Positions 1 through 11,794 are shown, numbered from the stretch's first letter. The stretch is 64,000 nt of DNA from Malus domestica (GCF_042453785.1 NC_091667.1:33844001-33908000); one strand, 5' to 3'. Numbers and translations: made by a program. Notes: a model not told the origin generated them from the letters alone.

Positions 1-90
1 CAGTCCGAGACAGTCCGGTGCAACAAACGCACCCTTATAGACAAGACCATGCAACCTCCACATTGGGTCGTGCCTACTTTGCAATTGTAA
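1..90 (+). CDS. 3' end of a DUF295 F-box protein gene (cut by window edge)
   Basis: The last codons, ending in TAA at 88-90, read QPPHWVVPTLQL. This matches the C-terminus of the intact DUF295 F-box protein at 10281-11794 except for one Tyr/His change. The following ~110 bases also match the downstream flank of that gene, in inverted orientation. Only the tail is visible, so it cannot be told whether this paralog is intact. Confidence 0.75.
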   Translation, partial: QSETVRCNKRTLIDKTMQPPHWVVPTLQL

Positions 91-307
91 ACAAGTTGTT
101 ACGTTTCTTGTGTAAATATCTACTTCTGTCACTTTTATGCGTTGTGTCCCTTTTTTGTTTATAATGGAAGCTCAAGGGAGCATTTAGTGTATGCAACAAA
201 TTTTAACGGGTGTTATATAGCACGATCCGTTAAAATATCGAGTATGTCATGAAAACGACACAATACGGAAAACATGACACGAATGTTAGATAAGAGAAAT
301 AATTTAT

Positions 308-519
308 GGACAAGGATTGTCTACCCTCCTTGTCTCCGTGCCCTCCTGTTTTGTGTGGTCACAATTAAACCATGTCAACATTTTATATTGGTTTTTTTTA
401 TAGAGATAATAAGACAAAAATGAATAGTAATATAAAATGTTGACGTGGCTTAACCGTGACCACACAAACAGGAGGGTATGGGAGGGCACGTGAACAAGGA
501 GGGCAGACAATCCTTGTCC
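308..519. mobile_element. Mutator-like MITE, 212 bp
   Basis: The ends are inverted repeats (GGACAAGGATTGTCT...) extending inward through a long imperfect palindrome. A perfect 9-bp direct repeat, ataatttat, flanks both sides (299-307 and 520-528). The 9-bp target duplication is the Mutator-superfamily signature. A relative lies at 59806-60025. The short open frames inside are palindrome artefacts. Confidence 0.85.
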
Positions 520-602
520 ATAATTTATAGCTAATTTTTTTCATCTCTAGCTATATATGGATAAATCTTTCCATCTTTGCTTGAGAGGTGCGGAAAGAGA
601 TT

Positions 603-777
603 CTCACCGGATCTCTTCCACTAAGGCCACCGGATTAAGTGATCCGAACCTTTGAAATTTCATCCAACGGTCCACCTGTTTTGATCCCTTAAAAACTATA
701 ATAATTTTTGACCGTTTGATAAAATTTCAAATACCTGAATCACTTAATCTGGTGATCTTGATGGAAGAGATAGCACG
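603..777. repeat. Imperfect inverted repeat, possible MITE
   Basis: The arm containing ggattaagtgatcc and tttgaaatttcatc (~640-675) pairs with the arm around 710-760 (gataaaatttcaaa, cacttaatct). The outer parts (ggatctcttcc / ggaagagat) also pair. No target duplication was identified, so element status is an inference. Confidence 0.45.
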
Positions 778-1124
778 CAGAAGAGTTGAAAGCTTGCTGC
801 TCTTCACTAACATGTGTCATTATTCTACTTGGTCCCACTTCAAAGTCTTCAATCGCCTGCAACCGCCCTTAGAGCATTCCATTGGAACACCATTAGGCCG
901 GCACCCAGTAAAAAAAAGGGGCCGGGACTCAGTCAATCCACTCCAGCCCGTTCAATTGCCTGGCACCCAGCCTAAGCTGGTCTGAAGACCAGCCTAGAAT
1001 TGACAGAGCTAAGGACCAGGCTATTAGCGTGCATTTTTTGGGAATGGCACCGAGAAAACACAAGATGACTGAGCAAGAAGAAAAGCAGTTGGTGGCGCTG
1101 GCGAAATCAAGCTGGTGACCCGTT
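778..1124. other. Non-coding spacer
   Basis: Nothing recognised. Short open frames here lack ATG starts or any family signature. Confidence 0.5.
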
Positions 1125-1342
1125 GCCTGACGCCCTCATCTTCGCCTTCCTCCTCCTCCTCACCTACTCAATCTTCATCGGCACCATCGACATCCGATCT
1201 TACTTCCTCCCGCTCCTCCCCTTATCGCCGCCTCCGGTTGTCCGGTCCCTCTGCGCCACCACCTCCCCGCCTCTCAAGGTCTACATGTACGATCTTCCAC
1301 GCCGTTTCAACGTCGGAATTATGAACCGCCGGAGTGAGTTGG

Positions 1343-1343
<1 letters not shown>
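1125..1343 (+). pseudogene. Exostosin/GT47 glycosyltransferase first-exon fragment
   Basis: The frame reads a hydrophobic segment (ALIFAFLLLLTYSIFIGT), then a linker, then LKVYMYDLPRRFNVG. That last motif is the start of the catalytic region in plant GT47 exostosin-family enzymes of the ARAD-like arabinosyltransferase type, which are type II Golgi membrane proteins. The frame has no ATG in a sensible place and runs directly into a (GA)n microsatellite at NRRS. No further exostosin sequence follows. It is a truncated relic. The family assignment rests on the VYMYDLPRRF motif plus the preceding membrane anchor. Confidence 0.6.

Positions 1344-1345
<2 letters not shown>

Positions 1346-1408
<63 letters not shown>
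1346..1408 (+). repeat. (GA)n microsatellite
   Basis: About 31 uninterrupted GA units. It abruptly ends the GT47 fragment and produces a spurious Arg-Glu reading frame. Confidence 0.95.
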
Positions 1409-1410
<2 letters not shown>

Positions 1411-2060
1411 CGATTGGGGATGTAGAGGGGATAGTATAGAGGGTAGTGGAACTTGAAAGCCACCTACCTTTCGAAGGAAAGAGAGCGCAGATTCGAGTCC
1501 ATGAGGAGTGAAGGACGACAGAGCGATAGAGACGAGGCGGCGATAGGGATGTGAGAAACCAGAGAGAGAGAAGCGTGATAGATTGAGAGAGAAGAGGTTC
1601 CTGACTTCTTTATTTTTTTCTATAAAATTATTATTTTTATTATTTTATAATAAAAAATAATAATATTTTAATAAAATTGATTAGGCTATTTTTTGTTAGG
1701 GATGGAGATGCTTTGACCTATTACTATTCATTGAAGTCTATTACGGTTCATTTAAGTGTATAAATGTGCTAAATGTTAGTGCAAAGTCTTTAGGAGTGGA
1801 CTTGTTCTTAGGCACTCTTTTAAAACTTTGCTTCATATTATGGTACTTCGCGTCAAATGTGTCTTTTACTGATAAAAAACGAGGGGTATTATCGTCTAAC
1901 AATTATAACTCGCAGCCCTAGCAATACAGTATCGGAAACACGTGGGTCCGAAGACCTTCGAAGCTTTTTAGTTTTCAACATTTTACTGAGAGAGAGAGAG
2001 AGAGAGTGTGTGTGCGACTCATATTCCAGCGGTGGTCGCCGGGGAAGTCATTTTCCGGCG
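1409..2060. other. Spacer and putative 5' region of the MBD gene
   Basis: AT-rich sequence with no coding signal. A second short (GA)n/(GT)n tract lies at about 1988-2014, in the probable 5' leader of the MBD gene just before its ATG at 2061. Confidence 0.5.
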
Positions 2061-5000
2061 ATGGAGGAGCAGAACTCCGAGGACTGGCTCCCAACTGGAT
2101 GGACAGTGGAGGTCAAGTTTAGAAAAAACGGCAAAAGAGACAAGGTATGGAATTTACTCTCCTTTCTATCTTTTAATTAAGTTTATTTATTGACTTCTCA
2201 AACCCTAATTAGGAAATTAGTACAGGTGCAACATCCTTGAGTAATTTCTGGAATTGAAGTTATAGTTTAGTTTTAATTTAGTTTTCTGTAAGTTGGTAAG
2301 AACCAATTTTTGTGCTTGTATAAAAGTGGACAGAGGATTGGAAGGTTGGATTGATACGAGCGATATTCTACTTTAAACTAATTTAAACTGCGCGGAAGAG
2401 GATTCGAGCACCTCCGCACAAGTTTGGAAATTTAGTTGTGATGTTGAGGTGTGCATTTTAGATATGAACTTAGAACGGGGCATTTCCTAGGTTGTTGAAA
2501 ATGTGGATTTTGAGAATAAATTTGACACCTTTGCTGCTGTTTTTGAATGTGTTATAATGTACCATGTTCCCTTCGAAACCAATTTTCTACGTTGATTATA
2601 TGGAATTTTGTGATATGTGGAACATACTGTGCTTCTCTGAACTTTGTACTATCGAATTTCGAAGTTTCAAGTTCCTTTGACAATCTGTTATGTATCATCA
2701 AATTTTTTTCTGCCTAAATTTCTCGGACTAAATCCGGAAAGTTTCTTGTTTAATGCATATATCGATATCCTTATTTATAGGGAACTGAACTTGCAACTTC
2801 ATTTGTGGTAACATGAAACTTTAAAACTATTTGAACAAAGTTTGACACCATTTTTAATTATTTTGGAGAGAGATCTGATTATCTTTTGCGATAGATAATT
2901 TAGTAGAGGTGGTTATATTTTGTGTTTGTTGCAGTATTATTACGAATCCTCAAGTGGGCATAGATTTAGTTCCAGGGCAGAGGTATCTCGATATCTCAGC
3001 ACCTCCAGTCATGAAGACGAACAGAAAATTAAAGAGACTCTCAAGCGACCTTCAGATGATGTCCGTTGACTCAAACTTCTGTTTATTATTTGTGTTTAGA
3101 TGTTTAATCTTGACAGATTTTACTAATTAAGATATGGAAACTTCAATTTTCAAGCATTTAGGTTGTAGTTGAGAAGACTGTAGCAGAAGGACTACCTCCA
3201 GGATGGACCAAAGAAATTCGGATTACAAAAAAGGCTCGTAAGACTAGGAGAGACACGGTAATGAACTCTCTCTCTCTCTCTCTGCTCATGTGAGTGTGCG
3301 TGCGCAGCATGGGCTTGTTTAGAGTTTCCACGGTCTTTCAGTTTCAAGCTCATTCCACTCATTCACTTTATATTGGGTCATCCCTAAAGTTCACTCCTTT
3401 TTTTACTGATATTTAATCTCTGCGCAGCATTATATTGCTCCTGCAAGTGAAAAAGTATTCTGCTCTATCAGGGATGTGCATCGCTATCTTGAAAATGAGC
3501 AGCCAGGAACGTTAACTCTTGAGCCGAGTGGTAGCGGCGATAAGGAATCGGAAGATCAAAAAGCGTTTGTAAGTGTACAACAAAATGGATTGTCTGGATT
3601 TTAACCGCTACTGTGCCTGCTATTAATTTTGATTGTTAGGAAAATGTGTACTTACAGTTTTTCATTGATATCTTTCCTTGTTTGGATTCTCTCTTGTAAC
3701 CGTGAAACAGGAATTAGACAAACCGAGCTTGAAATTGAATGAGACAATGAAGGATGGAGAGATACTTAATTGTTCATGTAATAGAGAAGGCCCGTCCCTT
3801 CCTGAACATACTTCTGATCAGAGTAATGTTCAAACTTCACGTCTTATTTACAGTCTCTTGGTATTGTCCTTCATAGGTGTATTCCTTACTTTCCCCTTTC
3901 ATGGGACTTGGGACTGAAAATTGACATAAAGTTATTTTCTTTTTTGTCTTGATGATTTAAGAAAGTTTGATTGCTTTGCAAGGCCAAACCTTATTCTGAA
4001 ACACTAAGTTAATAATCTTTCTCAAAAATAATCTTTTAACTGACATGAACCTGCAACATGCTGCAGGTGAGGTGGGCACTGAATTAGGCAGCTTAAATCC
4101 TTCAGAAGCCAAAGGTTTGGAGCAAAATGAACAGGATGGTGATTCCACAAAAAGTGAATGTATTTCAGCTCCTGCAGGTGGAGACCCACCAGGTAGCCAA
4201 TGCCTGGAAAGTGGGCTGATAAAACATGAAAGAAACCGTCCTGGTCTCTGCAAATCAAAGAACAAGAAAGAGCTTATCTTGCCTCGTCGTGCTTCAAAGC
4301 GACTAGCTGGAGTTGAAGTTGGTCCAGTTCCAGAACTGAAAACAAGTACTCGAACCCGTCGAGTTGCAATTGAACAGTCAGGGGAGGGAGCACGCCATAC
4401 AACTGAAGGCCCGTCCCTTCCTGAACACAGTTCTGATCAGAGTAATGTTCAAATTTCACGTCTTGTTTACAATCTCTTGGTATTGTCCTTTTGTAGATAT
4501 ATTCCGTATTCTTTCCTCTATTTTTTATGTGGGAATGGGATTTGAGACTCTGAAAATTGGCATGAAGTTAATTTCTTTATACATTGTAATGATTTAGGAA
4601 GTTCGATTGATTTCCAAGGCCAACCCTTATTCTGCAACACTAAGTTAATAATCTTTTATCTGATATGAACTCGTGACATGTTGCAGGTGAGGTGGGCACT
4701 GAATCAGGCAGCTTAAATCCTCCAGAAGCCAAAGGTTCGGACCAAACAGAACAGGACAGTGATTCCACAAATGGTGAATGTATTTCAGTTGCTGCAGGTG
4801 GAGACCTGCCAGGTAAGCAATGCCTGGAAAGTGGGCTGATAAAACATGAAAGGAAAAAGACCCGTCTTGGCCTTTGCAAATCAAAGAACAAGATAGAGCT
4901 TATGTTGCCTCGCCGTGCTTCAAAGCGACTAGCTGGAGTTGAAGTTGGTCCGGTTCCAGAACTGAAAACAAGTACTCGAGCATGTCGAGTTGCAATTAAA

Positions 5001-5852
5001 CAGTCAGGGGAGGGAGTCCGCCATACAACTGAAGGTTCTTCCCCTGGTGATTTGCTCAGTTGTGCGTCCCAACATCCTGATTATCTTGAGGTTGAGCCAG
5101 AAAAGCATATTCAAAATGTGGAACGAGCAATTAATGGTGACAACAAGCAACGGTGTGCTTCTGTTTTCCCATCGGGGAGCCAAAGTGGCCCAGAAGAGCA
5201 TGCAGGAAAACTTGAAACCGATTATAAGGCTGAAGATAAACCAGGACTTCAACCAGACTTGCCTCTTGGGGATTTCTTCACAGATCCCTGCATTGCATTT
5301 GCAATAGAGACTCTCACTGGAATAGGTTTTGACAATTCCAGGAGCAATGGTGAGCATGCTTCAGGGGACCTGGCTACTCCAAAAGGTCATCCTGGGGACG
5401 TACAAGCAGACAATAAGAGCAGCAGAAAGCAGGAAAGCGGCAACCTTTTTATACCAGAAGATGGATGGAAAGTTGCAAAGGACGATAACGCTAGACAGAA
5501 GTCCGGATCCCCAACTGAGTTGCCTTTTGGGGGTTCATGGCCCGACCCGTGCATTGAATTTGCTATTAAAACTCTCACGGGTGCAATCCCAGTAGACTAC
5601 GATCCCCATATCGAGGAGTACTTTCAGCAGCAACTAAGCTCATCAAAAACTCAAGGAACAAGTGACTTGACCTTGAAAAATGTTGGTCTAGATAACTTCT
5701 GCCAAACGGATGATTTGTGCGAGCAATTCTGTCATCCGGAGGTCCCCATGCTTAAGAAACAAGCGCTTTCTGAGCCTCGACTCACCAAGAGTGGAAGTTT
5801 ACATAGTTCCGGTGGATCAGATGTAAACCAAACGGGGAGGCAGAGACACTGA
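2061..5852 (+). CDS. MBD13: Methyl-CpG-binding-domain protein, double MBD (MBD13-like)
   Basis: Seven exons fit GT/AG rules and frame: 2061-2144, 2935-3060, 3162-3257, 3428-3568, 3711-3840, 4067-4459, 4687-5852 (~711 aa). Exons 1-2 encode one MBD (DWLPTGWTVEVKFRKNGKRD, then YYYESSSGHRFSSRAEVSRYL). Exons 3-4 encode a second (GLPPGWTKEIRI, then HYIAPASEKVFCSIRDVHRYL). Two MBDs at the N-terminus are typical of Arabidopsis MBD13. The long tail has a repeated basic motif LPRRASKRLAGVEVG and two copies of a DPCI(A/E)FAI(E/K)TLTG motif near the end. A likely role is nuclear binding to DNA or chromatin; whether these MBDs bind methylated CpG cannot be judged here. Exons 6 and 7 begin with duplicated sequence. 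The donors of exons 5 and 6 (C|GT at 3841 and 4460) are chosen by phase; an alternative exon 5 donor is at 3778. Start: first ATG with the MBD in frame. Confidence 0.85.
3786..5030 (+). repeat. Tandem duplication of an intron+exon unit inside MBD13
   Basis: Unit 1 (3786-4403, ~618 bp) and unit 2 (4404-5030, ~627 bp) are strongly similar along their whole length. Each starts gaaggcccgtcccttcc, passes through an intron ending in tgcag, and ends in the exon segment encoding LPRRASKRLAGVEVG and the following ~40 residues. The duplication kept splice phase, so the protein gains about 130 residues. Confidence 0.9.
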
Positions 5853-6402
5853 CTTCAACCCTTGTACAGCTACTCCCCCTGCCTCCCTCCCTCCCTCTAA
5901 CCCTTTTTACTTTTCTTGTGTCGTCTTTTAGGAAGAGACCGCATTGGTGAAGTTTTCGCTGTTTGCATCTCTGTGTACGTGTAACACTAGTGTCTGTAAC
6001 TTTAGTACGATGTATTCATGCTATTTTTCCATTATGTTAGCTAAGTTTGTTCACTAATTATGTTTAAGATGTAAACATGTATAGACTCCATTAATAAACC
6101 TGAGGCAAAGACCGTCAAGGAGAACAGAAGTTTTTATTTTCAAATTTTCGGATCATAAGTGTAGTATATGGAGTTTGGTTGACATCCCGAAAAATTCGAA
6201 GCCAAAGACGGATATTGACCGAAAAATTCTAGGAAAAGTTTAAATTTGGTGATCAGTAGAGGTCTGAGCTTTTTGTTGCTGGGTTGTTTTTATGTATTTT
6301 CTTACTTAAGGACCCAGTTTTGTTGTTGTACTCGGAATTATTTGATTGTCATTGATAACTGGAGATTTTGGAAGTGTAATAGTAAGGCTAAAAACGATAA
6401 TT
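5853..6402 (+). other. MBD13 3' UTR and downstream flank
   Basis: Not coding. Nearly the whole stretch recurs after the pseudogene copy (13735-14447), which shows the duplication is genomic and includes 3' flanking DNA. A pyrimidine-rich tract (ctccctccctccctc) lies at 5883-5897. Confidence 0.7.
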
Positions 6403-6936
6403 GAAAACTAAATTCATAGAATCAAAATAACAGACACTTTTGTAGGAAACACAGTTGCATTCAACCATGTAACCAAATTCTTAAAATACCTAGCTATGAT
6501 ACGAGGTTCTTACTTCTTAGGAGAGAATGATTTGTCTGTTGAAGGTTTTGTTATGTTCTTTTTTTCACCGGAGCAATTGTGCGCCTGCTTGTTGGTTTTT
6601 ATACAGTAAACATTGTAGCGACTCTTACAAAATTTCCTTCATACTCTGTTTGTGTTTGGAAGATACATGTGCTACAATTCCAAACACAAACCAGAGTATG
6701 AAGGAAAATTCTTTTGCAAGAGTTGCTATAACGTCTACTGCACAAAAGACGACAAAGAGGAGCACAATTGCTCCCGTGAAAAAGGTAAAAGAACAAAGCT
6801 CTCGACAAACAACTCATCATCTTCTAAGAAAGAAGAACCTCTACCTGGATATTTTAAGAATTTGTTGCATACTTGAATGCAACCGTGTATCCTACGAAGG
6901 TGGCTTTGTTATTTTGATTCTATGAATTTAGTTTTC
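6403..6936. repeat. 534-bp imperfect palindrome (long hairpin)
   Basis: The left arm starts gaaaactaaattcatagaat and the right arm ends with its reverse complement at 6936. Pairing is recognisable throughout, for example tccttcatactc (6638 area) with gagtatgaagga (6694 area), and gagcaattgtgc with gcacaattgctc. The loop is ~16 nt near 6660-6675. Arms are ~260 nt. Transcribed, it would fold into a long double-stranded hairpin. A cysteine-rich short frame in the right arm has no recognised family. Confidence 0.85.
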
Positions 6937-7148
6937 ACTTGTTGCTTAGATTTCATAGCTTTGATAGCTCTTACAAGAAATTAAGCAAACAAATAGAAAA
7001 AGAAAACAAGAAAACAAGAAATTAAGCTAACAAATAGAAAATAAAAATTAAAATAAAATCAAAGCATAAACATTTATAACTAGAGCAATGAAATGCAAAA
7101 TGAGAGAGCAAATAAGAACAAGGTCCATTAGGTAGATATATATTGGCA
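6937..7148. other. A-rich spacer, part of duplicated block
   Basis: Low-complexity A-rich sequence. Its end (~7065-7150) matches 16700-16795 in the second duplication copy. Confidence 0.6.
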
Positions 7149-7153
7149 CATCC

Positions 7154-8859
7154 TGTGACAATCCGTCCCTAGTTCTACGATTTTATAAATTTTAAAAGTG
7201 TGAATTTACGAAAATGCTCTAGAGGAAGGTTTTGACTTTCGTTGATCAACGTATAGTGAGACATACTAAATATTCTTTTAGCGTATTTCTGAAGTACTCA
7301 ACGATACGAACGCGTAAGCGCAAGCATAAGTGAATTTGGAGTTACGGTTAAAGTTTTTACGGAGCTACGAACCCGAAAGTATTTTGAAGAAATAACTATT
7401 TTAATTATATTATATTATTTTATACTACAAAATTATTAGGCCACATGTGTGTGGCTGGGAGGAAAAAAAGAGAGAAAGAAATAGAAACTGTCGAATGGCA
7501 GCAGGAGGAGGAAGAAGAAGAAGAAGAGAGGGAATCGGGAAAGAGAAGAGGAGATGAGGTGACTGACCAATGAGGACCAAGAGAAAGGAGAGAAAGGAGA
7601 GGAACATGGGGAAATCCACCCAGCCAAACCGGGTCATTTTGTGACCCGCTGCTTGACCCTACTACAGAAGTGATTTCCGACGCCTTTTCAGACGATTTCT
7701 CCAACGATTAGAAGCCACACACCACCTGGAATTGACCTAGCGCTCCTTCCTCTTCCAATCTCATAAAAAAACCGAGTTAAATGAGTTTGATTTCGGGATA
7801 AACTCACCGGCGGGTTCATGGGGTTACGGCTCAAATTCCTCTATTTTTGAAGTTAGTACAGTCGACCACCACCATCAACATACTCCTTTTGAGGTCCGGA
7901 ACAAAGCCCAAACAACTATAGGGGCGGCGGAGCACCGGAGGTGATGGATCGAAGCCACCAATTTCTAAGGTTTCCGACAGGTTTTAGTGAAATTGAGGCT
8001 TTTCCGGCCAAATTGGACCTGGCGACATGTATAAATCTTTCTCTACTCATTGAGATCTTCATTGTGGCAAAATTTGGAAATTTTTAGAAATAGTTGGATT
8101 TTTCGGCGAGTCGGGGCAGCCGGCCGTCGTGTACGGCGGTGTGTGGCGGCGACGCATGGGCTGAGGCATCCCCTGACCTTCCTAGATTAAATTTGATTCT
8201 CTAATTCTGTATGTGTAGTACGATTGACGAATTTCCATCATTTGAACCTAGTTCCATTAAGGTCCGTCACTTGACCATTTTATGAATCGATAATTCGATC
8301 GTTGGATCGTCACCAAACTTTAGTACGTTATTATATGTAATATTTGAGGACCATAGAAACTTACGGATTGAGAATCTGACGTATGGATCTTCTCGAATTG
8401 GATATGTAAGTTCGTAAAATAAAATGTTGATCGCCACTTGAATTGGCAATTGGCGGAGATCCAACTGTTGGATCGTAATGAAACTTTAGTATGATGTTTT
8501 AGAAGCACAATGTGGATCTTTGGAAGTACGGACCAGAAATCCGAGATGCGGATCTTCCGGATTGAGTTACGTAGCAGAGTTTTCGTATCGACGAGGATTC
8601 GTGGCAAGTCTTGGTATTGGAGATTACCTTCGATGGTATGCTTTTCAATCCACTCTACTGTACTTTACTTATGCTATGACGCCACATGTGAAATGGGTTC
8701 ATTCCCGCTCACAACGCACTCTCGTATTTAGGCACCTTTAGGTTTAAATTTATTCACATTTTCCATATCACTACATTTTATGGTTTCGTCACCTTCTAGG
8801 TGTCGGCCAACACAACTCGATTTAGAGCCTTAGTGGACAATCTGGGTCAGGATGTGTCA
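7154..8859. mobile_element. Solo LTR, ~1.7 kb
   Basis: Begins TGTGACA and ends GTGTCA, with the 5-bp target duplication catcc on both sides (7149-7153 and 8860-8864). The paralogous segment at ~16789-16800 reads through as an empty site with a single catcc. No gag-pol sequence is present. Unrelated short reading frames inside are not genes. The retrotransposon superfamily cannot be fixed from the LTR alone. Confidence 0.85.
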
Positions 8860-9052
8860 CATCCAAATGCAAAAGACATAACTCTTCTTGCAGTCTGCAT
8901 GACTTTGGTAGGTAAGAAATTTTGTAAGGAAGAATAGCAGCCACACAAGAGTTTGAATGAAACTAACCATTTGACTCAAAGCACACCTTTTTCATGATTT
9001 TATGGAAGAAAATAAAAAAGCATCACACATTACTGCAAACATGTATATATAT

Positions 9053-9282
9053 GGCTCGTTTGAAAGTGTTTTTAAAATAACTAAAAACCGTTTTTATGAA
9101 AGTGCTTTTGGAATCAATCATTAGGAAAAATGCTAGTGTATCATGAAAAATCATTTGAAGTGCTTTTTGCAAAAACGCATAATTGGTGCTTCTTGCAAGA
9201 AGCACTTCAAGTCACTTTGGAGCCCAAAACACTTTCACTAAAAGTGTTTTTAGTTATTTTAAAAACACTTCCAAACGAACCC
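9053..9282. mobile_element. MITE with long inverted repeats, copy 1
   Basis: The ends ggctcgtttg and caaacgaacc are inverted repeats. They continue inward as aaaataactaaaaac / ttttagttatttt, and an inner palindrome centres on tgcttcttgcaagaagca. A second copy is at 16996-17224, in the corresponding place of the duplicated block, so insertion predates the duplication. The target duplication is not clear. Confidence 0.7.
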
Positions 9283-9289
9283 AAACTCA

Positions 9290-9960
9290 ACAGACTAAAC
9301 ACTACTAGGTTTCTTTGTCAAGGTTTCTTTTCTTTCAACCAACAAATAAATCTAGACATGTACAAGTATCCACTTATAAGTCGTATGAAGGATCTCCATA
9401 GCGGACTTTCTTCTCGTAGGCAATCGCCCTAGAGCACCTATAATTGGCCACTTGGACATGTTAGTTCATTATGTTAGTCAAGATATCATTTCACCTCAAC
9501 AGTCATATTACGATATGTGTCGTTACAATTAAACGAGATATGTGAACATTGTAAAACAAAAACATTTAGATGAAATTAACAACAGATAAACAAAAAATTT
9601 AGGCGTTTTATGTGCGTATTTAAGTAATTCCTTCTCAATGAGCTTGGAAACCCACGAATTTGTATCTGATCATTCGACATAATTCGAAGTTCGCAGCGAA
9701 GGAATTGTCACAAAGTTGAAAACTTTCATGTGGAGCTCGAATGATACATAAACAAAACAAAAACTTTTTTTTTTTTTCTGTCCAAATCCAAAACTCAAGA
9801 CTTTCTTGCTCTCCCTTCTTCTCTTATCATATTGGTGATCTTGATCATAATGTTGAGGATTTCTTGGTCTGCCTTCATTTATCATATTAATTTTTAGCCG
9901 TTAGATCTTTCACCCAACAATCAAGATTTAATGGCTCAAATCCCCCAAAATGAAAAAGAA
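9290..9960. repeat. Spacer repeat present three times in the window
   Basis: The segment from tttcttttctttcaaccaac to about 9600 recurs at 12235-12525 and 17235-17625. The following ~9600-9960 stretch recurs at 17625-17990. There is no coding signal. It marks the ends of the duplicated blocks. Confidence 0.8.
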
Positions 9961-10280
9961 AGGAAGAAGCCAAGTTATTTTGCTTTGAGGATATGTCCCC
10001 CAAAATGGGATATGGCCACACTGAACATCGCCGGAGAAGATTGAAAACCAGATGTTTTCGGTTTCGGCTAAAAATTTTCCCAGTTTAGCGCAGAAGAAAT
10101 GTCATGAATTTTTATTTTCTCAAGCTCCATTCTAGAAAATCGTCTCTTAACAAAAAGGTGGAAAATTTGTTGCATATATAAACTCTCCATTGAGCTTCCA
10201 TTGTAAAACAAAAAAAAAAGGATACAACGCATAAAAGTGACAGAAGTAAATAATACATAAGAAGAAACATAACAACTTTT
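9961..10280. other. 3' flank of the DUF295 gene
   Basis: Non-coding. The part adjacent to the stop codon matches, in reverse complement, the sequence after the gene tail at 1-90. Confidence 0.6.
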
Positions 10281-11794
10281 TTACAACTGCAAAGTAGGCA
10301 CGACCCAATATGGAGGTTGCATGGTCTTCTCCAAAAGTCTCTTAGCCTCTTGGGTGTAAGCCTGCGAAAAGCTTCGACTTTCAATGTTGTACACGCCATA
10401 ATCATCATATATGCGGTTCTTTGGATAACTGTTGATACGATCAAAATCATAGTTGAAGTATATGCAATTTGGCAGACATCCTGAAAAATTCAAGGCCTTG
10501 ACAGATATCGAAAAGTTATCGCCCAAAAATAGAGCAACATCACCTAAGGTTTCTGTCTCAATCCACTTGTACTTGTCAAAATCCAATTTAAATATCCTAA
10601 CTTCCTTTGTCCAACGACCACCATGATCAAATTCAACAACCCTTTGAACCATCAACCATTCGTTATCATCTAAAACCACGATATATGTCTTTACTTCGTA
10701 TTCGAAATCTTCCAAGGTATCGCCAGCAACCAATTGTTTATTAGAGATGGATTGATCAGTAGTAATATCAAAAGAAAAAAGTCTTCCCATTTGTTCAACA
10801 ACATAAAACTTATCTCCAACATGAACAACATCTTGGAGAGAGCTAAATTTTTCATCAACAATGTAAGTCCATGATGAATCTTTGTTGAGTCTAATGAAAG
10901 CCAAATCATGACCAGTTGGCTCATATATGACCATAACAATGCATTTATCGGCCTCTAATATTGGATCTGCTGACAATGTCGCCTTATTTACAAACTCAGC
11001 CTTTACCCGGTCAAGCAGACGATCTGGACAAGCTAGAGGAGGAAGATGGATGATGGAATCTGCTCTCTTTTGCCTCCCTTTCACCCTTAAAAACGGATTT
11101 ATAAGAGTCACTACTAAATCCATATTCATAGCTATTAACCATCCTTTTGAAGAACCACAGAGTCGCTTCTTCGGAAATTTCAGCTGCAAACCAAGAACCT
11201 GGTCTTCCATGGGGTTGTATAAATTCCACTCGGGTTTTTTAGGAGTTTGGATCAAGAGTAGCGGAGGATTATGACGACAACTTGACATCTCGTCAAATTT
11301 TCTTTTATTATCTTTTGCAACGCAATACCATGGCATACAAACAACACTGAATCGAATATAATCTAACCGTGACACTAAGTTCTCTAAAATTGAATCCAAA
11401 AGATGCATAGGAAGATTTGCCCAATCTGGCAGGAAGAAAAATTATATATGTTAAATCACATAAAATTGCAGACATAAATATAGATGTTTTATGCACGGGA
11501 CAAACCACATCTTTTTTACTTTCAAAGAAAAACCCTATTTCTTTTATTTCAAGATATAAATAGTATGTATATATGAAACACCGTCAAGGTAGTCAGGCAC
11601 TTGGAAAACAAATCAGTCACAAACAGAGAACGACGACTAAAAGTTGACCATAAATTTAGAATGCTTTAACCCTAAACACCGATATTTAATATCTAAAAAC
11701 TGATATGTATCTAAAGTAGGATATCATGATATAACAAGGTAAAAAAATGTACAAAATAAAGGGAATTATGAAGAGAAAACACACCTGATGCCAT
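10281..11794 (-). CDS. F-box protein with DUF295 domain
   Basis: Two exons on the minus strand: a 10-nt first exon at 11785-11794 (ATG GCA TCA G) and 10281-11425, joined through GT/AG across the split codon G|AT, give 384 aa. The second exon opens with DWANLPMHLLDSILENLVSR, a typical plant F-box start, followed by FSVVCMPWYCVAK. The remainder is the DUF295 beta-propeller-like region, with DWxY-type segments, KFYVVEQMGRLFSFDI and the terminal GCLPNCIYFNYD and WVVPTLQL. Such proteins are expected to join SCF ubiquitin ligases through the F-box; the substrate is unknown. The frame is intact. The minute first exon is inferred from splice sites and the F-box frame rather than from an ORF alone. 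Confidence 0.8.

Noticed and set aside
1123-1425. Open frame ending in a long Arg-Glu repeat
   Set aside because: The repeat half is a (GA)n microsatellite; only the GT47-like first part is meaningful and it starts from TTG.
6652-6876. Small zinc-finger-like protein (several Cys/His)
   Set aside because: Lies in one arm of a palindrome, begins from a non-ATG codon and matches no zinc-finger spacing I know.
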